64,000 nucleotides of DNA from Planctomycetota bacterium. Lineage in GTDB: Bacteria > Planctomycetota > MHYJ01 > WSZJ01 > JACPWG01. The position numbers were made by a program, and so were the translations under genes. Shown piece by piece: positions 1 through 8,962 of the stretch (within the stretch, counting starts at the first letter, position 1; each line of letters begins with the position of its first letter). Location of the stretch: contig JACPWG010000023.1 in assembly GCA_016197205.1 (NCBI GenBank), positions 158,096 through 222,095 on the forward strand, given 5' to 3'. Below the pieces are notes generated by a model that worked only from the letters and a program-made list of their open reading frames with translations, was not told where the DNA came from and ran no database searches.

Positions 1-12
1 CCATGAAATCGC

Positions 13-357
13 ATGAGCAATTGGCCCTCGTCGTCAAGCGCCCGATGGTTGTTGTGGACGAACTCAACACCGCAGGGCTATTCGGATAACAACACGGTGT
101 ACTTCGTAATGACCTGGGTTGCCAGAACCACGCATCAAGCTGAATTGTTGATTACGGCGGACGATGCATTTCTTGCCTACTGGAATGGCGACTTGATTCT
201 GCTCGGGAGTGATTGGCGCAAAGCGTACTGCCAACTGGCGGGGGTGATGGTGGGATTGAATGTGCTGGCTGTGAAGGTCTCCAATGCTGGTGGCCCCGGC
301 GGCCTCCTGATGGACCTCAGGGTACGGTCATCAACCCTGGGGGCTCCAAAGTCGTGA
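13..357 (+). CDS. Jelly-roll (galactose-binding-like) domain protein, short
   Basis: A 114-residue reading frame. Residues from about 8 to 105 fit a beta-sandwich carbohydrate-binding-like domain: an ARWLLW start, a central ADDAFLAYWNGD segment, then LNVLAVKVSNAGGPGGLL. This ADD..F..Y.NG...G.NVLAV..N.GGP.GLL pattern is seen in domains attached to secreted planctomycete enzymes and cytochromes. No signal peptide is present and a stop codon lies just upstream at 4-6 in the same frame. The protein is therefore either a stand-alone domain or the tail of a larger gene broken by a frameshift just outside the window. Function beyond probable ligand binding is unknown. Confidence 0.5.
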   Translation: MSNWPSSSSARWLLWTNSTPQGYSDNNTVYFVMTWVARTTHQAELLITADDAFLAYWNGDLILLGSDWRKAYCQLAGVMVGLNVLAVKVSNAGGPGGLLMDLRVRSSTLGAPKS

Positions 358-579
358 CGTCACCGTTCGGTGATTTACGTCAGGCGTAGCACCCGCGTTC
401 GTTTTTGGTTGCCGCTCTCTTGCGCCAGGCGGATGGGGCGTCGACGCTCTCCGGACTCCAACCTCGTCTCGCCGTGTTCCCTCGCTGCGTTGCCCCTTCC
501 AGGCCGGCGGGTCTGGAGGTCTGAAACTACTGTCGGACGCGGTACTTGATCGGGTCTCGCTTGCCAGGAGGATCCAGCG

Positions 580-903
580 GTGGAAAGCCGAACGACCAAG
601 CCCGATATGTCCCTGGGGGATCTGCAAGCGACCATCGAGCATTGGGAAAAGTGCGGCTTCGTCCTGAACTCCCTGATCGGAGCGACGTACGACGGCGCGC
701 AGTTCAATCACGTTCTCTTCGCGGACGCCCCGAGTCTGCCCAATAATGGGCCGTTCACGATTCTCGTCCCACTCGTGAACCCGCAGGGTGACCCGGCCGC
801 GGACCCCACCGTCAAGGGGTACGTGGATGGGGGGCGACAGATGGTCAGCGACGCCTTGGTCTACGTCCAGAACAGCCTCGCCCGGCTGGTCGCGGTGAGG
901 TGA
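580..903 (+). CDS. Small hypothetical protein
   Basis: A 107-residue protein with a GTG start. The start is chosen because AGGAGGA lies 7 bases upstream, a near-ideal ribosome binding site. The sequence is soluble with no signal peptide, no membrane segment and no cysteine cluster beyond a single Cys. I do not recognise a family. The middle (PFTILVPLVNPQGDPAADP) looks like a beta-strand plus turn, and the C-terminal 30 residues look helical. It stands alone between a jelly-roll protein and a repeat element and is followed by no other forward gene, so the context gives no role. Confidence 0.55.
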   Translation: MESRTTKPDMSLGDLQATIEHWEKCGFVLNSLIGATYDGAQFNHVLFADAPSLPNNGPFTILVPLVNPQGDPAADPTVKGYVDGGRQMVSDALVYVQNSLARLVAVR

Positions 904-976
904 CGGACCGCGGGAGGATGGGGCCGCCCCGCACGCGTTCGCGCCCAGGACGTCCGAACATCCTCCCGGCTTTTCC

Positions 977-1170
977 CTAGCACTACAACGCTAGAAAAGT
1001 GGCGCCTTCGAGCCCAACCGGTTCGTAGTTCCGCCTTTAGGCGGGGCTGCCAACCAAGTGTCGCAGTTCTCGCCGCAGGCGCCGCCTGAAGGCGGAACTA
1101 CGAACAGGGGCAGAGCTTGGCAGCATCCGTCGCAGGTGCCGAAGCTGTCGATTTAGCGTTGTAGTGCTAG
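977..1170. repeat. 194-bp BIME/MITE-like element, copy 1
   Basis: The element begins and ends with the 17-bp inverted repeat CTAGCACTACAACGCTA. Inside it are two inverted copies of a unit made of GTAG, two bases, and a hairpin (CCGCCTTTAGGCGG at 1031-1044, and CCGCCTGAAGGCGG at 1082-1095 facing the other way). A second copy of exactly the same length lies at 47523-47716 in opposite orientation. The right terminal repeat overlaps the TAG stop codon of the patatin gene (1167-1169). GTAG at the foot of a hairpin, in inverted pairs, is the organisation of REP/BIME sequences moved by RAYT transposases. Confidence 0.85.
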
Positions 1171-3968
1171 GGAGCGCCCAGGTGGACCTGGACCTTGTCC
1201 AGGAACTGGGTGAACGTGTCTCCCTCGCTCCAGTCCGGGCAAATCTCCTCCACGGTCTGCCAGCCGAGCCGGCGATAGCTTTCGAATTGGGCTTCGCTGA
1301 ACCATTGGTCGGCCGTGGATTCGTGCGGGAAGGCGGGATGCTGGGCGGCATAGGCAAGGACGTCGCGAGGTTCGTTGTTTCTGAGGCACGGCTTCACGTA
1401 CAGGAGTCGACCATAGTCGCCGAGGTCGTCCCTGTGCAACCTGGCCAGGGCGCAGCGCTTTCCCGGTTTCGCGGGGTCCTTTTCGAGCTGGAGCTTGTCG
1501 AAGCGGATCGAAACGCCGAGATCGACCCGCGCTTTCTGGGTGAGATTGGCCAGGTCCTCGAATTGAAACGAGTCCGCCGACTCGCAGCCGCTGTCCACGA
1601 CGAGAAGCTCGGAGCAGCCGCGGGCGAGCATTTCATAGACGGCGAGGTTTTCGAAATGCGCACCGTCGGAGAGAAGGACCCAATCGGCGTCGGCGGTGGT
1701 CATTCCCAGCGCCTCTTTTGCGAGAAGAAGCATGCCGTTGGACGGATTGGAGCTCTTCCAGGTTTCCGGGCCGCTCTTTGGATTTCCCAGCCACCAACCC
1801 AGTCGCGCATTGAACAGGGTCATGAGCAGGGTGAGCAGGGGCGAGGAATTGAAGCCCATGTTGGGGCTCGCAGCCGCGCCGGATATCGCCAGGGCCTTGC
1901 CCAGGGAGATGCCGTCGTCCTTCCCTGCGTAGCTATCTGACGGGCGATAGCCGAGTTTGCGAGAACCGGCAGCGAAGGGGGAGATCGTGAAGGGGGCGGC
2001 TTTTCGGTCCTGCCAGGCGAGATCGCCACCGCCAACGAGGTTCAACGTCGTGTTCAGTACATGAAGCGGCCGCTGCCTTCGCAAGGCGCACATCGGCAGG
2101 TTGTCGTCGGGGCACAAGCCGATGAAAGGGAGGGGCTTTCGGTTGCGATTGGAGGCCCCGAGATACGCGCGAACGAGCCTGCTTCCATACATGGAATTGA
2201 GCGAATACTGGTTCACGCCGAGGGCAGGGCTCAAGAGGAACAGCACGAGCACCAGGGTCGCGGCGAGGCCCAGGAGGAGGGGCAGGGTCGTCTGCCTGAG
2301 GATTTCCTGGTGCCAACCGACGGTCCAAGGGGAACCCAGGGGAATGGCGAGGCCGGACGGCAGCAGGGAAAACATGGACGACAGCACGCGGTCCGTCAGC
2401 AGGACGATGCCCGTGAGGAGGACGACGATGAAAACCGCAGCGCCGATTTTCGCGATCGCGCCCAGGATCGCGGCGCCCCAGTCTTGATTGTGGGAAGTCG
2501 GCGGCTTGGCCGCGGTGTGGGTACTGAAGCCTAGCCAGGCGGACAGGATCCCGCCCATGCCTCCGGCGACCGCGGCGGCTCCCTTGGCCCAATCGTGAAG
2601 GAGGCTGAACCCGTGCGGCCCAAACAGCACAAGCCCTAGATAGGCGACGCCACCGAGGATGAGAATCCACATCCACCCGCTCGCCCGAGCCCAGGCTTCC
2701 CGATCGTCTTCCCCACTGTACTTCGTCAGCAAGCCGACGTAGAGCGTCTGGCAAAACACGAAAATGAGTCCGAGCAGCGGCGCGGCGAAAGCGGCATACA
2801 GGGCGGGATGGTCCTGGGGCCGGGGGAACAGAGAAGTTGCCGCGACCCAAAGGAGGCTGCCGGAGAGCAGTCCGGTTCCCGCCACGGTGAGGACCTCACG
2901 GAATACGCTTTTTTCAGACGGGCGGATTGCGGGAGGACGCGGAGGGGCGGCGATTGCCGGTTCTCCGGGAGGACGCCCGAGCTCGAACTGCGTGAGCCCC
3001 GGGAGATAGCGCGACAGATTGAAAAGCAGGCCGAAGAGCAGGAAGCCGACGAGGCTCGCCGGCGCCGGGGTCATTAGGCGGTACCAGGCCCAGTAAAGCG
3101 TCAACAGAAGGGAGGACAGCATCATGGGCACAAGAAAGTGGACAAGGAAGTCCTCTTGTCCACGTTTGCACCAGGAACGGCTGGGATGGGAGCCCCGGAT
3201 GTAGCCAAGCGCCGCGGCGCCGCTCAGAAAAGCGCCGGCCAGAGACGCCCAGAGGGCAAATTCGGAGGCGAGGGGCGCATCGCCGTTTGCGACCGGCCAC
3301 GTGATCAGCGTGAACAGGAAGCGGGGGGGAAGAAGCGCGAGGAGCAGGAGCGGGAGGAAGAGAAGCCAGTTCAGCGTGAGATTTCGGAGGACCGTGGCCA
3401 CCAAGGTCCAGGTGTCGGCGGACAACAGGCCCGCGCGAGGAGTCATGAAGCGGCTGTAGGATCGGAGCCAGTGCACCTCGCGGGCCTCCGCGGTCGGGTC
3501 AGGAACGGTTGCGGTCGGAGGCGGCGGTGGGGTTGCGGCCGTCCCCACGGCCGGTGCTTGGGCTGCGGCTGTGTGCCTGTGCAGGCCCGGAAAGGGGTCA
3601 GGTCGAGTCGCAAGCCTGCCGAACACGGGTTCTGCCCTGCCGCCGTCGCGTTGGATCAACGCGGAGAGCCAACTGCCGATGTACCCGCCCCCGGATACCG
3701 TCGACAGGTAGTCGAACTGAGGCATGAGTTTTTTTTGCGCGAGGTTTTGGATGACGCCCAACGCGAAAGTGGCGCTCCGGATGCCGCCCCCGGACAGACA
3801 AAGGGCGATGAAGGGCCGCTGCGGGTCCGGCGGAGCATCCCCCCGCAGTCCCCGGATGGCCTCGTGTTCCTGTGCGAGGACCAGTTCGAAAGCGAAGGGC
3901 GGAACAGCATGCGGATCCGTCGGCGGCTTCATGGTCTTCGGAGGAGGCGTCGGAGGGGCGTCAGGCAT
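1167..3968 (-). CDS. Polytopic patatin-like phospholipase family protein
   Basis: 933 residues. The patatin fold is split around a membrane domain. The N-terminus has the oxyanion-hole motif SGGGIRSATF (59-68) and the nucleophile elbow VSGGGYIGS with Ser92. About ten hydrophobic segments follow between residues 190 and 600. The C-terminus carries the catalytic Asp in SDGAHFENLAVYE (Asp768). The first Gly of the usual GxSxG elbow is replaced by Thr, which is common in this large membrane-bound subgroup. Likely activity is hydrolysis of acyl chains from membrane lipid; the substrate is unknown. It is monocistronic. Its TAG stop lies inside the terminal repeat of the 194-bp element, so the native C-terminus may have been altered by that insertion. 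Confidence 0.85.
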   Translation of the reverse strand: MPDAPPTPPPKTMKPPTDPHAVPPFAFELVLAQEHEAIRGLRGDAPPDPQRPFIALCLSGGGIRSATFALGVIQNLAQKKLMPQFDYLSTVSGGGYIGSWLSALIQRDGGRAEPVFGRLATRPDPFPGLHRHTAAAQAPAVGTAATPPPPPTATVPDPTAEAREVHWLRSYSRFMTPRAGLLSADTWTLVATVLRNLTLNWLLFLPLLLLALLPPRFLFTLITWPVANGDAPLASEFALWASLAGAFLSGAAALGYIRGSHPSRSWCKRGQEDFLVHFLVPMMLSSLLLTLYWAWYRLMTPAPASLVGFLLFGLLFNLSRYLPGLTQFELGRPPGEPAIAAPPRPPAIRPSEKSVFREVLTVAGTGLLSGSLLWVAATSLFPRPQDHPALYAAFAAPLLGLIFVFCQTLYVGLLTKYSGEDDREAWARASGWMWILILGGVAYLGLVLFGPHGFSLLHDWAKGAAAVAGGMGGILSAWLGFSTHTAAKPPTSHNQDWGAAILGAIAKIGAAVFIVVLLTGIVLLTDRVLSSMFSLLPSGLAIPLGSPWTVGWHQEILRQTTLPLLLGLAATLVLVLFLLSPALGVNQYSLNSMYGSRLVRAYLGASNRNRKPLPFIGLCPDDNLPMCALRRQRPLHVLNTTLNLVGGGDLAWQDRKAAPFTISPFAAGSRKLGYRPSDSYAGKDDGISLGKALAISGAAASPNMGFNSSPLLTLLMTLFNARLGWWLGNPKSGPETWKSSNPSNGMLLLAKEALGMTTADADWVLLSDGAHFENLAVYEMLARGCSELLVVDSGCESADSFQFEDLANLTQKARVDLGVSIRFDKLQLEKDPAKPGKRCALARLHRDDLGDYGRLLYVKPCLRNNEPRDVLAYAAQHPAFPHESTADQWFSEAQFESYRRLGWQTVEEICPDWSEGDTFTQFLDKVQVHLGAP

Positions 3969-4530
3969 GGCCCGGCAGTTCCAAAGCGAGACCGTTGTGT
4001 GCGGGAAAGGGCCAGGAGCGGCGAAGTGTCCGCATCGCGGCTAAGGCTTCGGTAAATGCCACGCGGGGCCATTGGAATTGCCGCAGCGGAGGTCTCTTAA
4101 GCAGTTTCCATCGTCCTTGTCAAGGAGTGCCTGTGTGCCCCGGCTTCGGGCGCAGGCCCCGCGTGACCGGGAATCCACGGCCGGTCGGGGGAACTCGGAC
4201 GCATGCTCGCGGCGGGAGGGGAGGTGACGGCCGCAATGAGCTTCGCGATCGCGCCGGGAAGCGCGTTGGCGCGCGGTCGCCGCCGGCCCCATCGAAGACG
4301 CGCGCTGCGGACGGTGCGAACGGGCGCAAGAGCAACTCCCGGCTCTTGATCGTTCTTGCTTGGGCCCTCACGGACGAGTAAGATCACGCGCGCGGATCGT
4401 GACGCGGCCGGCAACCGCCCGCCGGCTCACGCCCCAGGCATGGCGCGGACGGTGGCCGCATCCAAAGGCACAAGCCGCAAATGAAACCGAACCTACCGAA
4501 CAAATTCGCGTGCGCGGGGAACTACGACTC
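3969..4530. other. Divergent intergenic region, no gene seen
   Basis: About 560 bases separate the reverse-strand patatin gene from the forward glycosyltransferase gene. The short frames here have no family likeness and no good ribosome binding site. It presumably holds the two divergent promoters, but I could not pick out convincing -35/-10 elements. Confidence 0.4.
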
Positions 4531-6396
4531 ATGTCCGATGCCCCGGCCGCTTCGCCCGCGACGCTAGAACCACTCCCGCCGCCCGCGCCCGCCGCGCCGC
4601 CCACGGCGCCGCGCGGTCCCTCCCCCTTCCTCCCCGGCCTGCTGCTCCTCCTCTACGCCACGCTCGCGGTCTCGTCGATGAAGGACAAGGTCGCCACCTA
4701 CGACGAGGGAGGGCACCTCGCGGCCGGCTACAGCTACCTGGCGACCGGCGACTTCCGGATCAGCACCGCGCACCCTCCGCTCCCCCTGCTGTGGGCCGCG
4801 CTTCCCCTGCTGCCGCTCCAGCCGCGGCTCAGTACGCAGTGGGAAGAGTGGCGGTCCGCGCGGCAGTACGAATTCGCGTACCGCTTTTTTTACCACGCCG
4901 GGAACGACGCCGACCAACTCCTCTTCCGCGGCCGGTGCATGATCGTGCTGCTCGGGACGCTGCTGGCGGCGGCGGTCTGGTTCGTCGCGCGCCTCCTGCT
5001 CGGCCCGTGGCCCGCCCTCGCGGCCCTGGCCCTCGCGTGCCTGTCCCCCGACCTCCTCGCCCACGGGCAGCTCGTGACCACCGACGTGCCGATGAGCCTC
5101 TTTTTTTTCATGGCCTGCGCCGCCTTCCGGGCCTGCACGCGGCGGCTGACGCTCGCGCGGGCGCTGGGGACGGGTCTGCTCGCGGGGCTCACGCTGTCGG
5201 TCAAGCTCACCGGCGCGCTCCTCGTCCCCGTCTTCCTGCTCCTCGCCGCGCTCGCCGTCGCCGACCCGCGCCCCTGGATGGTCTCGTGGTTGCCCCGGCG
5301 CACCCCGGTCGAGGTCCCCTCGCGCCGGCTGCGCGCCCTGCATGCCGCCGGCCTCTTCTTCCTTTGCGGCTTTGTCGCCTACGTCGTCGTGTGGGCCGCG
5401 TACGGCTTCCGGTACGCGGCCTCCCCGCCGCCGAACGGGGCGGCGGATGCCACGCTGCTCTGGAAGGGCCTCGACCCGGTCGACAGCGTGCTCGATCGCG
5501 GGGCGGTTGCCGCGCGCGAGCTCAAGCTCTTTCCGGAGGGGTATGCGAACATCTTCCTCATCCTGCTCCGCACCGGCTGGAACCGGCCCTCGTTCCTCTG
5601 CGGCGAGCTGCGGCGCGGCGGCTTCTGGTACTACTTTCTCGTGACTTTCGCCCTGAAGACGCCGATTCCCGTGCTGCTCCTGCTCGCGGGCGGACTCGCG
5701 GCGGCAGGGAAGGGCTGGGGCTTTCGCTCGCGCTGGGACGCGGCGGCGCTTCTCGTGCCGGTCCTGGTCTACGGCGGCGTGTGCCTCAACGCGCGTCTCA
5801 ACATCGGCCACCGCCACCTGCTGCCGATCTACCCGTTCCTCTTCGTCGCGGCGGCCGCGGCGATCGGCGCGGCCTGGCGCTCGGGCAGGCGCGCGCTCCG
5901 GCTCGGGGCCGCGGGCCTCCTGCTCTGGGTTCTCGTCGAAACGCTCGGGGTCTATCCCCATTTCCTCGCCTACTTCAATCCGTTCGCCGGCGGCCCGGAC
6001 GGCGGCTGGCGCTACCTCGTCGACTCGAACCTCGATTGGGGCCAGGACCTGAAGGGGCTCAGGAAGTGGCTCGACGCGCGGAGCGAGGACCCGCGCTTCG
6101 CGCAGCCGGTGCTCTGCTATTTCGGGTTCGCCGACCCCGACTACTACGGCCTACCCCGCACGCGGCTCGTCGGCGCGACCGCCGTGAAGGACCCGTCGGC
6201 CATCCTGCCGATCGGTCCCCTCCCGCCGGGCACGATCGTGGCCGTGAGCGCGACCCACCTGCAACGGCAGTACTACAAACCCGGGGCGCCGGCGGCCCGG
6301 TATCTCTTCGAGCTTTTCGACGCCCTGCGCGACGAGCAGCCGCTCGACAAGATCGGGTACTCGATTTTTATTTACGAGGTGCCGCCGAAGCGGTAG
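4531..6396 (+). CDS. Membrane glycosyltransferase, GT39/ArnT-like
   Basis: 621 residues from the ATG at 4531. The open frame starts earlier at 4360, but the upstream 57 residues are Arg-rich and have no hydrophobic character. After a Pro/Ala-rich N-terminus come about ten membrane helices. The first periplasmic loop has the catalytic-type acidic pair in YDEGGHL (Asp58-Glu59) followed by a STAHPPL segment, as in lipid-phosphate-sugar-dependent transferases of the PMT/GT39 family. Further marks are NIGHRHLLPIYPFLF and DSNLDWGQDLKGL, both typical of this group. It should transfer a sugar from a polyprenyl-phosphate donor outside the cytoplasmic membrane; the acceptor is unknown. The next gene starts 82 bases downstream and is probably cotranscribed. 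Confidence 0.85.
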   Translation: MSDAPAASPATLEPLPPPAPAAPPTAPRGPSPFLPGLLLLLYATLAVSSMKDKVATYDEGGHLAAGYSYLATGDFRISTAHPPLPLLWAALPLLPLQPRLSTQWEEWRSARQYEFAYRFFYHAGNDADQLLFRGRCMIVLLGTLLAAAVWFVARLLLGPWPALAALALACLSPDLLAHGQLVTTDVPMSLFFFMACAAFRACTRRLTLARALGTGLLAGLTLSVKLTGALLVPVFLLLAALAVADPRPWMVSWLPRRTPVEVPSRRLRALHAAGLFFLCGFVAYVVVWAAYGFRYAASPPPNGAADATLLWKGLDPVDSVLDRGAVAARELKLFPEGYANIFLILLRTGWNRPSFLCGELRRGGFWYYFLVTFALKTPIPVLLLLAGGLAAAGKGWGFRSRWDAAALLVPVLVYGGVCLNARLNIGHRHLLPIYPFLFVAAAAAIGAAWRSGRRALRLGAAGLLLWVLVETLGVYPHFLAYFNPFAGGPDGGWRYLVDSNLDWGQDLKGLRKWLDARSEDPRFAQPVLCYFGFADPDYYGLPRTRLVGATAVKDPSAILPIGPLPPGTIVAVSATHLQRQYYKPGAPAARYLFELFDALRDEQPLDKIGYSIFIYEVPPKR

Positions 6397-6478
6397 TGTC
6401 GGGGCGCCAAGGCGAGCCCCCCGGCCCCCGGGCCGCGCTCCGGCCCGCAGCCTTCGCCCCTTTGGAGGCAGGAACATC

Positions 6479-7696
6479 GTGCGACCTGCTCGTGCGCGCC
6501 GGCCGGCCCCGGCTTTCGTTCTCGTCTCGGCCCTCCTCGCGACGCCGGTGCTCGCGTGCCTGTGGGACTACGACACGCTCCGGATGGAGCGCCGGCGCTT
6601 CCCCAGCGCGCTGGAGTTGATCACCGGCAAATTCCTGCGGCACTCGAAGGAGTTCTACGCCTGGCGCGTGGAGGACCGGCGAAAGAAGCTCGCCGCGAAC
6701 CCGGGCGACCCGGCCCTGCTCGATGACCTCGCGGTCGCGCTCGAGAAGACCGGCGAGCACGAGAAGGCCATCGAAACGCTCCTGCCCCAGGCCGAGAAGA
6801 CTCCCGACCGGTACGAGACGATGGCGAATCTCGGGACGTTCCACTTGCACGCGGGGCGCTTCGACAAGGGACTGGAGTACATCGAACAGGCCATCAAGAT
6901 CAATCCGCAGGCGCACTTCGGCCGCGAGCTCTACCAGAAGCTCCTGGTCGAGTACGTGCAGGATCCGGGCCGCCGGGAGGACGTGGTGAACCGCGACCGG
7001 AAGCCGGGACCGCTGACGCTCCCGCTATCGCTCGCGGAGCGCGGGCGTTTCGGCCATGGTCCCAGCTTCGCCCACTTCGTGCTCGAAAAGCGCGGGCTCG
7101 GCGAGCGCGACGAAGCGGGGCAAAGCGAAATGAAGGCCGCCATCGGAGGCGTGCTGGGGATGATGAAGTTCGGGACCCACGACGCGCCGGTCCTCCTGGA
7201 GGCGCTCGGCGATCTCCTGATGTGCGCGCCCGGCTACGACGATGCGAAGCAGCTCGCCGCACGCGCCTTTCTGCGGGCCGCCCGCGGCGCCGAGGAGCCC
7301 GCGGCGAAGACCGCTTATCGAGAAATGGCGGGGCGCGCGCTTCAGATGCAGACCTCCGGCCGCGGGGAGGAGAAGCAGCTCCGCTTGGAGCAGCTTGAGA
7401 AGGACTTCGAGCTGGAGCTGGCGGACGCGGCCGCGTGGTACGACGGGGTGAAGCAGGACGAATTGCGCTGGCTCCGGGAGGGAGCGGACCCGGAGGCGGA
7501 GTTCGCGCGGAAGTACTACAGCGAGCCGGAGGCCCTGAACACGTCCCCTTGGTGGCCGTTCAGCCGGCTGGAGACGGAGGGCTACGCGCTCTTCGGACTG
7601 GCCATTTTCGCGGTGGTGGCAAAGGTGGTGTCGGACGTGCGGCGGCTGCGGCGGCAGGCGCGGGAGCAGGCGCAGGAACAGAGGAAGCGCCGCTGA
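6479..7696 (+). CDS. Secreted/membrane-anchored TPR protein
   Basis: 405 residues from a GTG start, preceded by TTTGGAGGCAGG, a good ribosome binding site. The N-terminus is a signal-like segment (AFVLVSALLATPVLA, about 12-26). Residues 65-150 hold at least two TPR units (LLDDLAVALEKTGEHEKAIE and MANLGTFHLHAGRFDKGLE). One membrane helix near the C-terminus (YALFGLAIFAVVAKVVSDV) is followed by an Arg/Gln-rich tail. It follows the glycosyltransferase gene closely and may be its assembly or scaffolding partner. This is inference from adjacency only. Confidence 0.7.
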   Translation: MRPARARRPAPAFVLVSALLATPVLACLWDYDTLRMERRRFPSALELITGKFLRHSKEFYAWRVEDRRKKLAANPGDPALLDDLAVALEKTGEHEKAIETLLPQAEKTPDRYETMANLGTFHLHAGRFDKGLEYIEQAIKINPQAHFGRELYQKLLVEYVQDPGRREDVVNRDRKPGPLTLPLSLAERGRFGHGPSFAHFVLEKRGLGERDEAGQSEMKAAIGGVLGMMKFGTHDAPVLLEALGDLLMCAPGYDDAKQLAARAFLRAARGAEEPAAKTAYREMAGRALQMQTSGRGEEKQLRLEQLEKDFELELADAAAWYDGVKQDELRWLREGADPEAEFARKYYSEPEALNTSPWWPFSRLETEGYALFGLAIFAVVAKVVSDVRRLRRQAREQAQEQRKRR

Positions 7697-7807
7697 CGCC
7701 GGCCCCGGCGCGATCGCGGTCGCCGGAGGGACGGACACGAGGTCCGCCCCTCCGACGGGACGCACAGGCTGGAGCGGGGCGGAAACCCGTCGATCCGCGA
7801 GGGGAGA

Positions 7808-8740
7808 CTATTTGCCGGCTTCCGCGTCGTCGGCGTCCTTGCCTTCCGCGTCCGCCTTCTTCTCGGTTTTCTGCTTCGCGCGCTCCGCGCCGACTTCCAC
7901 GGCCTTCTCCTTGGCCTTTGCGATGAGGCCCTTCGCGACCGAACCGGGCAGGATGAACTCCCCGCCGCCGCCCCCGCGCAGGCCGGCGGCCAGGCCGCCG
8001 AACCCCCGGCCGCCGCCGCGCCCGCCGCCGCCCCGGCTCGCGCGCGCCTCCTCGAGCCGGGTGGTATCCGGGATCATCGTCAGCACGCCCACCACCTGCC
8101 CGGTCAGCTTGAAGACCGGCAGCCCCACGCCGCCCAAGCGGCCGTCGACCATCCAGGCCTTGCGCGGCTTCTCGATGTCCCCGCTCACCCGCGCGGTCTC
8201 GAAGTAGGGCGCGTAGTCGTACCCTTTGGTCTGCCGCGCGACGGCGGCGACCCACTGGCCCATCGACGTGTCCGCGGACGTGCCGAAGTCGATCGCGGTC
8301 AGCTTCCGGTCCGCGAGGTCCTCGAGCTGCAGAAACGCGAGCCCGACCTTCGAGTCGGTCGCGGCGAGGAAAGCGCCGTATTCCTTGTCCTCCCGGCCGA
8401 TGATCACCTTGATGTCGGTCGCCGTGATCTTGAGCTGGACGTCGCCGCCGCCGCCCGCCAGGTCGCCGCCGGAGTCCCCAGCCAGCCCGGCGCTGGGCAG
8501 CATCACCAGCCCGCCCGCGTCCACGACCACGCCGTGCCGGTCGATCCGCGACTCGTTGTCGCGGCTCTGACCGCCCATGGACAGCTCGGTCTTGAGCACC
8601 AGCTTCACCGTCACGATCGTCGGCGCGTACTTTTCAACAAGGGCCGTGAGCTGGTCGCCCGACTCGTCCGCGCACGCGGGCAAGGCGGACGCACCCGCAA
8701 GGGCGAAGGCGAGCAGGGCGACCAGGACAAGTCTCTTCAT
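7808..8740 (-). CDS. HtrA/trypsin-fold-like secreted protein lacking the catalytic triad
   Basis: 310 residues from the ATG at 8740, chosen because it begins a clear signal peptide (MKRLVLVALLAFALAGASA, cleavage near ACA at 24) and GGAG lies upstream. The body follows the S1C/HtrA pattern: APTIVTVKL, then RHGVVVDAGGLVMLPSAGL where HtrA has GxGVxxxxxGxxxTNxHVV, then TDSKVGLAFLQLED where HtrA has TDxxxDLAVLKI, then LGGVGLPVFKLTGQVVGV where HtrA has GNSGGPLxNxxGxVVGI. At each point the His, Asp and Ser are absent. A Gly/Arg-rich linker (GGGGRGGGRGFGG) and a charged Lys/Glu/Ala tail follow. It is probably a non-catalytic binding or chaperone form. The assignment rests on motif alignment by eye. 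Confidence 0.6.
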   Translation of the reverse strand: MKRLVLVALLAFALAGASALPACADESGDQLTALVEKYAPTIVTVKLVLKTELSMGGQSRDNESRIDRHGVVVDAGGLVMLPSAGLAGDSGGDLAGGGGDVQLKITATDIKVIIGREDKEYGAFLAATDSKVGLAFLQLEDLADRKLTAIDFGTSADTSMGQWVAAVARQTKGYDYAPYFETARVSGDIEKPRKAWMVDGRLGGVGLPVFKLTGQVVGVLTMIPDTTRLEEARASRGGGGRGGGRGFGGLAAGLRGGGGGEFILPGSVAKGLIAKAKEKAVEVGAERAKQKTEKKADAEGKDADDAEAGK

Positions 8741-8900
8741 GAGGTGCTCCATCGTTGGTGGGAGGCCGCGAGGGTGGGAAGGGCGGTCCGGGACCGCCGC
8801 TTTCAGGGCCCTTCCATAGCTTTCGAGGGGCGGAAAGTCAAGACGATACGCCGTCCCCGCCCTCCACGAGCTCGGTGACTTCCACCCGGGCAGTCCCATC

Positions 8901-8928
8901 GGTGCAGGGCGGAAGCCCTGCACCACAA
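8901..8928. repeat. GTGCAGGGC hairpin repeat, copy 1
   Basis: GGTGCAGGGC, loop GGAA, GCCCTGCACC, then ACAA: a perfect 10-bp stem with a tetraloop. The same sequence, including about 20 flanking bases (CTCGTGGCC on the right), recurs at 53539. Variants lie at 30251, 43246 and 60857. Confidence 0.8.
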
Positions 8929-8962
8929 GGGCTCGTGGCCGTCGGAGGAGCACACGGACTCG

